DNA of 64,000 nt from Sporosarcina sp. ACRSL (GCF_022346605.1 NZ_JAKRNT010000002.1:62001-126000), one strand, 5' to 3'. Counted from the first letter of the stretch, positions 34,766-43,115 are shown. Notes: generated from the sequence alone by a model not told the origin. A program made the numbers and translations.

Positions 34766-36064
34766 TTATTGTAAGAGGGGATTCGACAACTCAGCTGCTT
34801 TATCCAATGCTTCTTTTGCTGATAAATCCGGCTCCAGTAAACTTCTCGTAATTTCATCCTCCAAGATTTTCGAAATCTCAGGATAGGCATCCGCCATCGG
34901 CCGTGCTTTTCCATATTGCAATTGGTCGACAGCCACTTTGTATTGAGGGATTTCCTTATACAAGCTTTGCATCTCATCCGAATCAATAGCGGAAAGTCGG
35001 CTCGGCAAATAGCCTGTGTACGTGCTCGCATAGATGGTCTGTTCTTTCGCTGTCATCCATTTGATGAATTCCCATGCGGCTTCCTGTTTTTCAGGTGACA
35101 GACCTGCCGTCATAACAAGGTTTGCACCGCCTGTCGGCACACCGCTCGTTTTATTCGATGGCATGAATGCCGTGTTGAGTTCAAATCCATTCTCCTCTGC
35201 GACCGCCAAGGTATGCGTCAAGTTTGCAGTGGATGCGAACATCATCGCAGATCTGCCGTTTGCAAAGTCTTGTGAAGCTTGCGCAGACGATTCATCACCG
35301 GTATGGATTTTCAAGATACCTTCTTGTGTAAGGTGTTTCCAAAATTCCAGCGCTTCCACCCCGGCTGTTCCATTGAATGTCACTTCGGAATCATCTGAAG
35401 CTAGCATATCGCCGCCACCAGCACCAACGAACGCCTCAAAGTTCCAAATTCCTACCGGCATACTCAGACCGACACTTTTGCCTTCCACAGTCAAAGCACG
35501 TAAATACTCTTCGAATTCCTTCCAGTTTTTCGGACCTGCTGGGTCAAGGCCCGCTTCCTCCAACATCGTCACGTTCATGTAGAGGATCGGCGTGCTCCGC
35601 AAATACGGAAGTCCGTAGATGTTACCGTCCACATACGAGTTGCCCATCAGACCCGGATTGAAATCTTCCAAATTGATGTCGCTGTCTCTTTCGATGAACG
35701 GCGTCAAGTTTTCCGTCATTCCAGAACGAGCAAAAACGCCCATCGAAGCGATTTCATTCAACGTAACTTCCGGCGCATTTTTCGCTGCGAAAGCCGCTTG
35801 CGTTTTAGAATGAAGGTCAGCGTAATTCCCTTGGAACTCCGCCTTCACTAAAATTTTATCTTGTGAATCGTTAAACATTTTGACTAAATTCTCATTGTTT
35901 TCCCCAATCTTATCCCCGAATGCATACCAATACGTAATTTCCGTCCTGCCACTATCCGCTGAAGCTTTGTTATCTTTGCTGCCTGTACCTTCCTGGTTGT
36001 CTCCGCATGCGCTTAATACTAAAACGAAAACGAGCAATGTGATGAACCGTCCAATGTTTTTCAA
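34766..36064 (-). CDS. ugpB: ABC transporter substrate-binding lipoprotein (UgpB-like)
   Basis: A 432-residue lipoprotein. The signal peptide ends in lipobox LSAC, then comes a charged linker and a type I sugar-binding protein fold. ITYWYAFGDKIGE and EVTLNEIASMGVFARSG recall the glycerol-3-phosphate binding protein UgpB. Start TTG at 36064, six bases after GGAGGA. First gene of the operon ugpB-HAD-ugpC-ugpA-ugpE. The precise ligand, glycerol-3-phosphate or a sugar, is inference. Confidence 0.85.
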   Translation of the reverse strand: MKNIGRFITLLVFVLVLSACGDNQEGTGSKDNKASADSGRTEITYWYAFGDKIGENNENLVKMFNDSQDKILVKAEFQGNYADLHSKTQAAFAAKNAPEVTLNEIASMGVFARSGMTENLTPFIERDSDINLEDFNPGLMGNSYVDGNIYGLPYLRSTPILYMNVTMLEEAGLDPAGPKNWKEFEEYLRALTVEGKSVGLSMPVGIWNFEAFVGAGGGDMLASDDSEVTFNGTAGVEALEFWKHLTQEGILKIHTGDESSAQASQDFANGRSAMMFASTANLTHTLAVAEENGFELNTAFMPSNKTSGVPTGGANLVMTAGLSPEKQEAAWEFIKWMTAKEQTIYASTYTGYLPSRLSAIDSDEMQSLYKEIPQYKVAVDQLQYGKARPMADAYPEISKILEDEITRSLLEPDLSAKEALDKAAELSNPLLQ

Positions 36065-36186
36065 CTTGTCTCCTCCAGTTAGCAATTGATAGTTTAGTAG
36101 CCCGATTGACAGATTGTTGGGTATGAATACTACCCTTACCTCCTTTTCTCGTTCGTTCCCTTACAGACCATATTGTACGTGGTCAT

Positions 36187-36214
36187 TGTTAAGCACAAAT
36201 CTTCTTAATGTAAA
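36187..36214 (-). promoter_or_regulatory. possible PhoP-box half sites upstream of ugpB
   Basis: On the minus strand, TTTACA (36209-36214) and TTAACA (36187-36192) match the Bacillus PhoP repeat TT(A/T/C)ACA and lie exactly 22 bp apart, two repeat steps. The hexamers expected between and after them do not match. A TACAAT -10-like hexamer follows. The rest of the gap 36065-36236 holds a small dyad at 36119-36135 (GGGTA/TACCC). Confidence 0.3.
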
Positions 36215-36236
36215 GAATTATTAAGGTATTTATGAA

Positions 36237-36383
36237 GGTGCCTGTGCAAGACACTATTCAGACTATGCACTACAATTGTATAAAGGAAAATCAAAAAGCC
36301 AACGACGTCAAATTTCGTTGGCTTAACTTCTGTATTATTATTAGTTTTCTTGAATTGTCATAAATGTGTGGTGCACAGGCACC
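36237..36383. mobile_element. MITE-like element with 18-bp terminal inverted repeats
   Basis: GGTGCCTGTGCAAGACAC (36237-36254) and its near-perfect inverse (36366-36383, 16 of 18 matching) bound 147 bp with no gene. Inside is the hairpin AAGCCAACGA/TCGTTGGCTT (36296-36325). Read on the minus strand this is followed by TTTTTG and can terminate lysE. The right end abuts the lysE stop codon. I find no clear target duplication. It could also be a large extended terminator hairpin. Confidence 0.5.
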
Positions 36384-36384
36384 G

Positions 36385-36996
36385 TTAAAAGATTAAACGG
36401 ATTGCCATGTAAACAGCAACGCCCCAGACGACGACGGCGGAGATTTTATTCATCAACCCGATGAATTTCCCGCTCGTATCCATCTTTCCGAGCATCCGCC
36501 CAGCTAAGGCAAGTCCGAAAAACCAGCACCATGAAATAATAATTGTCGTCAGCGTGAACGCGAATCGGGCCTCTCCCGAATAACTCAATGCGTTCGATCC
36601 GATGACGCCGATTGTATCGATGATTGCATGGGGATTCAGTAAGGAGACGGATGCGGCGAACATGATCTGTTTTTTCGGAGAAAACCGTTCCGCTTCTGAC
36701 TCCATTGATGTAGGAGCGCTTCGCCAAAGAGAAATTCCGATGTAAAGCAAAAACAGGATGCCGACAGCTAACATGATTGTTTCCAACCAGTGGAACGTCA
36801 AAATAAGTAGGGAAACACCCGATACAGCTGCAACGATTAAAATCGTATCACAAATCCCCGCAGTTATGACGACTGGAAGTGCCCTCACCAGCTTCGGTTG
36901 CAACGCCCCTTGATTGAACACAAATAAATTTTGTGCGCCTAACGGTAAAATCAACCCCAGTGCCAGGATGGCACCATGCAGAACCGCCTCAATCAT
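36385..36996 (-). CDS. LysE family exporter
   Basis: A 203-residue membrane protein with six hydrophobic segments. The opening LALGLILPLGAQNLFVFNQG near 11-30 is the LysE/ArgO signature, and SLLNPHAIIDTIGVIG near 119-134 the second conserved block. It would export a basic amino acid such as lysine or arginine. GAGGGGGAG upstream of the ATG. Confidence 0.88.
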   Translation of the reverse strand: MIEAVLHGAILALGLILPLGAQNLFVFNQGALQPKLVRALPVVITAGICDTILIVAAVSGVSLLILTFHWLETIMLAVGILFLLYIGISLWRSAPTSMESEAERFSPKKQIMFAASVSLLNPHAIIDTIGVIGSNALSYSGEARFAFTLTTIIISWCWFFGLALAGRMLGKMDTSGKFIGLMNKISAVVVWGVAVYMAIRLIF

Positions 36997-37060
36997 CCGC
37001 TCTCCCCCTCTTCTATCTTTCTATCTATTGAACGACTTCCTTCAGTTAATTGCAACATCA

Positions 37061-37090
37061 AAAAAAGCCACCCCCCACACAGGAGATGGC
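37061..37090 (-). terminator. terminator of the rRNA methyltransferase gene
   Basis: GCCATCTCC and GGGGGTGGC (minus strand, with G-U pairs) then TTTTTT, about ten bases past the stop. Confidence 0.75.
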
Positions 37091-37100
37091 GTCCACTCGT

Positions 37101-38297
37101 TTATTTCAACTTCTGCAAAATGACGACTTTCAAGTAATTGAATTCCGGGAAGTCGCGGCTTGTGCGGAAATCCTTTGGCAATGAAGATTCCTCGAGGATT
37201 TTATAACGTGAACCGGCATCCGCAAATCCTTTTTCGATGAACGTCTTGAATTTCTTCATGCTGAAGCTAGCGTTATTCGTCGATGCAATGATGATGCCGT
37301 TCTTCTCTGTGATATCGATTGCATCCTTCAACAAAGCCGGATAATCCTTCGCCGTGCTGAATGTATATTTCTTCGAACGTGCAAAACTCGGAGGATCCAA
37401 AACAACTACATCGAATTTCAATTCATGGCGTTTCGCGTAACGGAAATAATCGAACACATCCATCACTTTGATGTTTTGCGCTTCATAATCAATGCCGTTC
37501 ACGCTGAACTGCTCGATCGTCTTCGGCAAACTGCGCTTCGCCAAATCGACGCTCGTCGTCTCGCGTGCGCCCCCTAGAGCTGCTGCGACCGAAAATGCAC
37601 CCGTATACGAAAAAGTGTTCAGCACATGCTTGCCTTCCGAATACTTGTCCCGCAATGCTTTTCGCACATCGCGCTGATCGAGGAAAATCCCCGTCATCGC
37701 GCCATCATTCAAATCAACAGCAAAGTTCATGCCGTTTTCCTTTATGATGATCGGGAAATCCCCAGGGGTCCCTTTCACAAAATCATCTTGCTCGATATAT
37801 TGGCCTTTCGTATCGAACCGTTTTTTCTCATACACCGCTTTATAATCCACAAGCTTGTCCAACACGCCATACACATGATGCTTCATGGAATAAATGCCTT
37901 CGCTATACCAGCTCACCATGTAGTAACCATCGAAATAATCGATCGTCAATCCACCGATGCCATCGCCTTCCCCGTTAAAGACGCGGAATGCGGTCGTCTC
38001 GCTATCTTCGAAAAAGGATTCCCGTCTTGCTAAAGCGGCAGAAATCTTTGATTCAAAAAACGTGAAATCGATTTCTTCGTTGTCATCTTTTGTCAGCACC
38101 CAGCCGATTCCTTTGTTCTGATTCCCATAATAGCCTTTCGCAATAAATTTACGGTATTTATCGACCAAACGGATAATCGTTCCTTCTTCTTTCAACACTT
38201 CGGGGTTGACCACTGCGTCTTTCAAAATTAATGGGTACCCCTTCTTTATGGCGGCTATACTTTGTGCGTTCACTTGTACATCAATTGTTTTTGTCAT
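37101..38297 (-). CDS. class I SAM-dependent rRNA methyltransferase (RlmI-like)
   Basis: A 398-residue protein. It has an N-terminal PUA-like RNA-binding part (about 1-80), a middle EEHEE-like segment, and a Rossmann methyltransferase with LNTFSYTGAFSVAAALGGA near 224-242 and the catalytic region VVLDPPSFARSKK near 300-312. This matches the RlmI/YwbD family that methylates a 23S rRNA cytosine at C5. The exact site is not provable here. Confidence 0.88.
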   Translation of the reverse strand: MTKTIDVQVNAQSIAAIKKGYPLILKDAVVNPEVLKEEGTIIRLVDKYRKFIAKGYYGNQNKGIGWVLTKDDNEEIDFTFFESKISAALARRESFFEDSETTAFRVFNGEGDGIGGLTIDYFDGYYMVSWYSEGIYSMKHHVYGVLDKLVDYKAVYEKKRFDTKGQYIEQDDFVKGTPGDFPIIIKENGMNFAVDLNDGAMTGIFLDQRDVRKALRDKYSEGKHVLNTFSYTGAFSVAAALGGARETTSVDLAKRSLPKTIEQFSVNGIDYEAQNIKVMDVFDYFRYAKRHELKFDVVVLDPPSFARSKKYTFSTAKDYPALLKDAIDITEKNGIIIASTNNASFSMKKFKTFIEKGFADAGSRYKILEESSLPKDFRTSRDFPEFNYLKVVILQKLK

Positions 38298-38344
38298 CGT
38301 GTCATCCTTTTTCGATCATTTTTTTCATTATCGCACGAACAAGT

Positions 38345-38372
38345 AAAAAAAGCTTCTCTCATTGGAGAAGCT
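38345..38372 (-). terminator. terminator of the papain-like protein gene
   Basis: AGCTTCTC (38351-38358) and GAGAAGCT (38365-38372), then a T run on the minus strand. Confidence 0.88.
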
Positions 38373-38378
38373 CAAAGA

Positions 38379-38975
38379 TCAGGCAAGCAGACGGAACGCC
38401 AAGCTTTTCAACAGTCCCATACGAAGCGGACGTTCCATTTGCAGCCCTCTTACTTTCATTACGTACGTCTTCAAGTCGCCTTCATACACAAGTTCCATAT
38501 GCGGCAAGCACGCCAGATGATGCGGCATCGTCAGGCAAGGTCTCGTCATGAGTCGATGCGGCTCGCTCTCCTGCAAGACAGTCGCGACGAATTGCGAACA
38601 GAAAAATGCCCTTTTCCGTCGAATCTCTCTATTCAGCGCCACGCCGAACAAACCGATAAAATTGTATTTATAATTACGTTGATTCAACTCGAATTGGGCG
38701 ATTTTCTGACGAATCCGCAAGTACGCTTCCGTTGACACTTCACAACGGTATACAGCGCAATCGGCCTCCCGAAAAATGCCTTCCATTACATTTTCACGCA
38801 CGAACCCACCAAGGAACGGATTGTATTGCTGCTTCCGGCCGAAACTATAAATCTCGGTCAATTGCTCATCGAATGCAATCGACGCATGATTTAAATCCTT
38901 CCGCGTATACATGCCGATCGCCTTAGACAGTAAGGTTCCCGTGTCAGTCAGTACAATATAGATCGTTTCCCCCAT
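38379..38975 (-). CDS. permuted papain-fold (NlpC/P60-like) protein
   Basis: A 198-residue protein. DLNHASIAFDE near residues 27-37 supplies a histidine and AFFCSQFVATVL near 123-134 a cysteine. His before Cys in order suggests the permuted YaeF/YiiX-type papain fold. Such proteins may be amidases or lipid-processing enzymes. No signal peptide or membrane segment. Its activity is unknown. Confidence 0.7.
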   Translation of the reverse strand: MGETIYIVLTDTGTLLSKAIGMYTRKDLNHASIAFDEQLTEIYSFGRKQQYNPFLGGFVRENVMEGIFREADCAVYRCEVSTEAYLRIRQKIAQFELNQRNYKYNFIGLFGVALNREIRRKRAFFCSQFVATVLQESEPHRLMTRPCLTMPHHLACLPHMELVYEGDLKTYVMKVRGLQMERPLRMGLLKSLAFRLLA

Positions 38976-39306
38976 TATTCCAACCCCTAACTCATCTCTA
39001 TCTACAGTATGTACATTTTTTTCGGGAAGCTAAACCGTCTGCAGGTGGAAAACTTCTAAGTCTTAAGTTGTAGACATTTACTCTGGGGCGGACAGTTCAA
39101 CCGTTTTATCTATCTATGTATTATACGTTTTAACTAGATGTAGAGTTTCACTCCCAAAAGAATTTTCATTCCCATGGGTAAGCGATTTCTGTGGATGTAT
39201 AGGTAGTCACAATGGGTCGTCGGTCGATGGTTTTCCTATTATACTACTAATCAGGTCGAATGTACTGCCATATTATTAAAAACTTTCAGCGAGGACTGAA
39301 TAGTCG
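38976..39306. other. 331-bp gap without a gene
   Basis: It lies upstream of the papain-like gene and downstream of patB, both on the minus strand. A short hairpin TTCAG/CTGAA (39285-39300), followed on the minus strand by TTTTT, may terminate patB. CCCATGGG at 39171-39178 is an isolated palindrome. I see no convincing promoter or RNA gene. Confidence 0.5.
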
Positions 39307-40488
39307 TCACTTCTCCAAGTTCGCCAAGATGTTTTTAACAGCAAGCTCGACGAATCTAGGCTCTGTCGCCATATTCAAGCGAATGAACCCTTTCGCTTCT
39401 GCGCTGAACCATTCACCGAAGTCAACGGCAATCCGGCAGCGATCCTGAATGAATTCCTTCGTCTTTTCCGCATCAATAACGTTCCGTAAATCAAGCCAGA
39501 CCAAATATGTCCCTTCTAAAGGCGAGATAATAATTTCCGGCGCCTTCTCGTGAAGATGCTGTTTCACATGTTCGTAATTATGACGGATAACAGCTTTCAG
39601 TCCATCAAGCCATTCTTGCCCATGTCGATAAGCCGCTTCTGCAGCAGCAAGTCCTAAAATATTCACTTCTGTTTGATTAACCGTTTTCACATATGCATCG
39701 AATTGTGTACGAAGCTGTTCATTCTCGATGATGATAAACGACGTCAACAGCCCAGCAAGATTGAATGTTTTAGACGGTGCCGTGACAGTAATGAGCTGGT
39801 CTGCGAATTCACCGCCATATATAATTGCGGAAGGAATATGCGTATGCCCTTCCATAACAAGATCTTGGTGGATTTCATCCGATATGACGAGGACGTTATG
39901 CTTTTGGCAGATCGATAGGATCTTCCGTAACTCCTCTTCTGTCCACACGCGGCCGACCGGGTTATGCGGCGAGCATTGGATGAACAGTTTCACGTCATTG
40001 TCGACAATGCTTTTTTCAAATGCTTCAAAGTCGATACGATAGTTCCCATTTTCATTCACAAGCTCGCACGTCACTAATTTCCGTCCCGTATCTTTCACGG
40101 CATTATGGAATGGATAGTAGACGGGTGTCAAAATCAATACGGATTCATCCGGTTTCGTAAAGGCGTTGACAAACCAGTACAGCGCGGTGACGACACCTGT
40201 AGAAAACCGCATCCATTCCTTTTTCACTTCATAGCCATGATGCTGTTTCTCCCAATCAATGAAGGAATCATAGAACGAATCGGGCACGAAGGAGTAGCCG
40301 AATACGCCGTGTGCAACCCGTTGCTGCAAGGCGTCCAAGACGGCTTCGGGTGCTTTGAATTCCATGTCGGCTACCCAGGCGGCGATGAGATCCGGGTCGC
40401 CGAACCGTACGTCAAGCGCATCCCATTTTAATGAATTCGTCCCTTTCCGTTCCACTGCGTACCGTTCGCAAAATTCAGTTGCGTTCAT
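39307..40488 (-). CDS. patB: PatB/MalY-type aminotransferase (cystathionine beta-lyase)
   Basis: A 393-residue PLP enzyme. The Schiff-base lysine is in TAPSKTFNLAG near residues 234-244, with SPHNPVGRVW near 171-180 and SDEIHQDLV near 201-209. The PatB/MalY class cleaves cystathionine to homocysteine and acts as a C-S lyase. GGAGTGA six bases upstream fixes the ATG at 40488. Confidence 0.9.
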   Translation of the reverse strand: MNATEFCERYAVERKGTNSLKWDALDVRFGDPDLIAAWVADMEFKAPEAVLDALQQRVAHGVFGYSFVPDSFYDSFIDWEKQHHGYEVKKEWMRFSTGVVTALYWFVNAFTKPDESVLILTPVYYPFHNAVKDTGRKLVTCELVNENGNYRIDFEAFEKSIVDNDVKLFIQCSPHNPVGRVWTEEELRKILSICQKHNVLVISDEIHQDLVMEGHTHIPSAIIYGGEFADQLITVTAPSKTFNLAGLLTSFIIIENEQLRTQFDAYVKTVNQTEVNILGLAAAEAAYRHGQEWLDGLKAVIRHNYEHVKQHLHEKAPEIIISPLEGTYLVWLDLRNVIDAEKTKEFIQDRCRIAVDFGEWFSAEAKGFIRLNMATEPRFVELAVKNILANLEK

Positions 40489-40563
40489 CTGCAATCACTC
40501 CCGTTGATGTATTTATTCAACAATACGCCAACTAACCGGAAACGTCTAGAAGGTTTTTTTATC

Positions 40564-40594
40564 AAAAAAAGACATCCAAAAAGTCGGATGTCTT
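40564..40594 (-). terminator. terminator downstream of the TipAL-type regulator and the 20-bp array
   Basis: AAGACATCC (40569-40577) and GGATGTCTT (40586-40594), then a T run on the minus strand. The 20-bp repeat array lies between this hairpin and the regulator stop codon. Confidence 0.88.
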
Positions 40595-40600
40595 CCTAAA

Positions 40601-40740
40601 AACGCATAAATCGGCGAAAAAGCGCATAAATTAGCCGAGAAGCGCATAAATGCCAGAACTCACGCATAACGATGGCGAATTACGCATAAATCGATTCAAA
40701 AGCGCATAAACGCCTTTATTCGCGCATAAATAATTGTCGA
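40601..40740 (-). repeat. 20-bp period array, seven units (core CGCATAAA)
   Basis: CGCATAA(A/C) occurs at 40603, 40623, 40643, 40663, 40683, 40703 and 40723, exactly 20 bp apart. A purine-rich stretch (AAAAG or similar) usually precedes it and 6-8 variable bases follow. It shares CGCATAA with the arrays at 20719 and 23416 but has a 20-bp rather than 21-bp period. It should be transcribed as the 3' untranslated region of the regulator gene. Confidence 0.93.
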
Positions 40741-40771
40741 AAGGCATTCTACGCGAAATCGTTGATCACCT

Positions 40772-41170
40772 TTACTCCCTTCCCCCGCGTTCCGCATACA
40801 CATTCATCGCATCCCGCATGAATACGGCCAATCCTTCCCCGAATTTGTCAATGTTCTTCGTAAATCGTTCATCCGCGACATACATTTCACCAAGTCCGGC
40901 GAACGCTTCCAATGGATAATCGCCAATTTTATTCAAGAAAGTATACCACTCGCCAATTGCAGCTTGAGATTCTTCTGCAGCAGGGTCGGTATTGCGGAGC
41001 TCCGCGAGTTTGAAATAAATGCGGTTCATCTCCTCTTGGGTTTCTTTGCCGAAGTTCGCGACATTTTTATTCGCCTTGTCGACCGCTTTATCCCCCCAAC
41101 GTTCTCTCGCTTCCTGCTCATATGGATTCGAACTGAAGTCGAACCCTTTAAACTTCTCTTCGTTCGTCAT
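40772..41170 (-). other. predicted internal translation start giving a stand-alone TipAS domain
   Basis: GAGAGAGGAG (41179-41188) lies eight bases before the in-frame ATG at 41170 and two before another at 41176. This is exactly at the border between coiled coil and TipAS domain. The product would be 132 residues, starting MTNEEKFKGF. In Streptomyces lividans tipA is known to give TipAL and TipAS in this way. Confidence 0.6.
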
Positions 41171-41503
41171 TGTCATTTCTCCTCTCTCGGATTGGAGCGT
41201 CTTGTCAATCGTCTCAATCATCGTCTCCAATTGCTTGCGCTTCGCGACCAACATGTCTCGTTGTAGCTCGAACGCCTCCAGTCTGTTGAATGACGGGCTA
41301 TCCAACAGCTCCTTGATTTTCTTCAAAGGGAAGCCGACTTCACGAAAGAATAGGATTTGCTGGAGGGTCGTCAAGTTTTCATCGGAATACACCCGATAGC
41401 CCGCCTCCGTCACTTCGTCCGGAACGAGTAAACCGATTTCATCATAATGATGGAGCGTGCGCACACTCACACCGGTCAAATCCGCTACTTCTTTCACTTT
41501 CAT
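40772..41503 (-). CDS. MerR family regulator with TipAS effector domain (TipAL/Mta type)
   Basis: A 243-residue regulator. Residues 1-70 form the MerR winged helix (MKVKEVADLTGVSVRTLHHY), 71-105 the dimer coiled coil, and 112-243 a TipAS antibiotic-sensing domain (KFKGFDFSSNPYEQEARERW). Family members such as Mta and TipAL activate transporter genes and themselves when bound by drugs. Its own promoter has the MerR-type 19-bp spacer. A second, internal start is predicted at 41170. Confidence 0.92.
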   Translation of the reverse strand: MKVKEVADLTGVSVRTLHHYDEIGLLVPDEVTEAGYRVYSDENLTTLQQILFFREVGFPLKKIKELLDSPSFNRLEAFELQRDMLVAKRKQLETMIETIDKTLQSERGEMTMTNEEKFKGFDFSSNPYEQEARERWGDKAVDKANKNVANFGKETQEEMNRIYFKLAELRNTDPAAEESQAAIGEWYTFLNKIGDYPLEAFAGLGEMYVADERFTKNIDKFGEGLAVFMRDAMNVYAERGGRE

Positions 41504-41527
41504 ATTCCCCGCCTCCCTTCACTATTG

Positions 41528-41558
41528 ACTATAGAGTATGACGTAACGTGAGAGTCAA
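41528..41558 (-). promoter_or_regulatory. MerR-type promoter and operator
   Basis: On the minus strand: TTGACT (41553-41558), a 19-base spacer containing CACGTTACGT, and TATAGT (41528-41533). A 19-base spacer is the hallmark of promoters activated by MerR-family DNA distortion. It drives the regulator gene starting at 41503. Confidence 0.75.
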
Positions 41559-41638
41559 CACAATTGAAAAAGAATTTTATACTCATATCTAGCATTCCAA
41601 GTATACTTAACATAACGACTTATTCAGGAGGTATTCTC

Positions 41639-42106
41639 ATGATCATCAATACTAATAGACTTCAATTAATAGCTTGTACACCTGAATTTCTATCAACCAT
41701 TTCGCCTGAGGATTATGAAATAGGAGATCACGTTAAAGGACATATAGCCGAACTTCAAGACGACGATTCCCAATTCGGATGGGGTGTTTGGTTCGTTGTG
41801 GATCAAGAAACGAATACGATTGTTGGAGATATCGGATTTAAAGGGAAACCGACTTCAGACAAAACAGTGGAAATCGGCTATGGCATCATTCCTTCTGCAC
41901 AAAACAAAGGGTACGCGACCGAGGCAGTGCGTGCTCTTGTTGAATGGGCATTTGCTTCGGGGCGAGTGAAGAAAATCGTTGCCGAATGTTTACACCATAA
42001 TCTTGCTTCGATCAAAGTGTTGGAAAAGTTGGGGATGAAAAGGACTGGACTGGACGGCGATATGATGAATTGGGAAATGCCCCAAGTAAATGGGGAACCA
42101 TCTTAA
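41639..42106 (+). CDS. GNAT family N-acetyltransferase (RimJ/RimL-like)
   Basis: A 155-residue acetyltransferase. The acetyl-CoA loop lies around IIPSAQNKGYATEAVRALVEW near 84-104, with VLEKLGMKRTG near 132-142. CAGGAGG seven bases upstream fixes the ATG at 41639. RimJ/L-type members acetylate ribosomal proteins or small amines. The acceptor is unknown. Confidence 0.85.
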   Translation: MIINTNRLQLIACTPEFLSTISPEDYEIGDHVKGHIAELQDDDSQFGWGVWFVVDQETNTIVGDIGFKGKPTSDKTVEIGYGIIPSAQNKGYATEAVRALVEWAFASGRVKKIVAECLHHNLASIKVLEKLGMKRTGLDGDMMNWEMPQVNGEPS

Positions 42107-42158
42107 AAGTAATACGTCCTTTATTAATAGAAAATTTCTAAAACGGTGGTGAAAGTTC

Positions 42159-43115
42159 TTGTACATACTAGCTTTTTTAGTATCATTTCTTATTGTATAC
42201 GCTTTGATTCCCCCGTTGCGAAAGCTCGCTTTCCAACTCGATTTTGTGGACAAACCCCAGGAAAACGTCGAACGAAAATTACACCGTAAACCGATTCCAC
42301 TGACGGCGAGTTATGCACTTTTCATTGGCTTTTTTTCCGTCTATCTTCTATTTACTAGAGAGTTTACTTGGGAAACCGGCGCACTTTTTGGGGGAGGAGT
42401 ATTGCTGTTAACGATTGGAACGATCGACGACTGGTTCAAAACGAAGGGAAAGGATTTCCCGGCATTGCCTAAATTCCTCGTGCAAGTATCCGCCGCGATT
42501 CTTGTTTTTGCGTCGGGCATCACGTTTAACGGCTTCGTCAACCCGCTATCCGGTGAATATGTCACCCTTCCATTTATTCTGCAGTTTCTACTGACGATTT
42601 TATGGATCTTCGGAGTGACAACGGTAATTAATTTCTCGGATGGCATGGATGGGCTCGCGGGAGGACTTGTTGCAATATCGGCTGTTACGCTTTTTATTGT
42701 TGCAGTTGCAAAAGGCCAGCCAAATTCCGCTATGATGGCGATTGTGCTAGTCGGCATTACGGTAGCTTATTTGCGCTTTAATAAACCGCCTGCCAAGATT
42801 TTCATGGGGGATGCAGGTGCAAGTTTCCTTGGATTCTTGCTTGCGGTCATCGCATTGGATGGAGCCTTCAAACAAGCAACCGTTCTCTCATTGTTCATTC
42901 CCATTTTGGCATTGGGAGTACCAATCTTCGACAATCTTTTTGTCGTCGTCAAACGTTTTGTCCAAGGCAAGTCTATTTATCAAGCGGATGCTAGCCAAAT
43001 CCATTATCGATTGCTACGTGCTGGCCTGAAACCAAAGCAAGTACTCGCATTTTTGTTTTTGGCGAGTGCATGTCTATGTCTATCTTCAATCATTTTGTTA
43101 CTCATACAAATATAA
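42159..43115 (+). CDS. tagO: undecaprenyl-phosphate N-acetylglucosaminyl-1-phosphate transferase (TagO/WecA)
   Basis: A 318-residue membrane protein with about ten helices. Conserved acidic motifs are TIDDWF near 87-92, INFSDGMDGLAGG near 150-162 and FMGDAGASFLG near 206-216. It attaches GlcNAc-1-phosphate to undecaprenyl phosphate, the first step of wall teichoic acid and related polymers. Start TTG at 42159 after GGTGGTGAAA. It stands alone with its own terminator. TagO-type enzymes are tunicamycin targets, relevant to the TmrB-like gene at 19275. Confidence 0.9.
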   Translation: MYILAFLVSFLIVYALIPPLRKLAFQLDFVDKPQENVERKLHRKPIPLTASYALFIGFFSVYLLFTREFTWETGALFGGGVLLLTIGTIDDWFKTKGKDFPALPKFLVQVSAAILVFASGITFNGFVNPLSGEYVTLPFILQFLLTILWIFGVTTVINFSDGMDGLAGGLVAISAVTLFIVAVAKGQPNSAMMAIVLVGITVAYLRFNKPPAKIFMGDAGASFLGFLLAVIALDGAFKQATVLSLFIPILALGVPIFDNLFVVVKRFVQGKSIYQADASQIHYRLLRAGLKPKQVLAFLFLASACLCLSSIILLLIQI

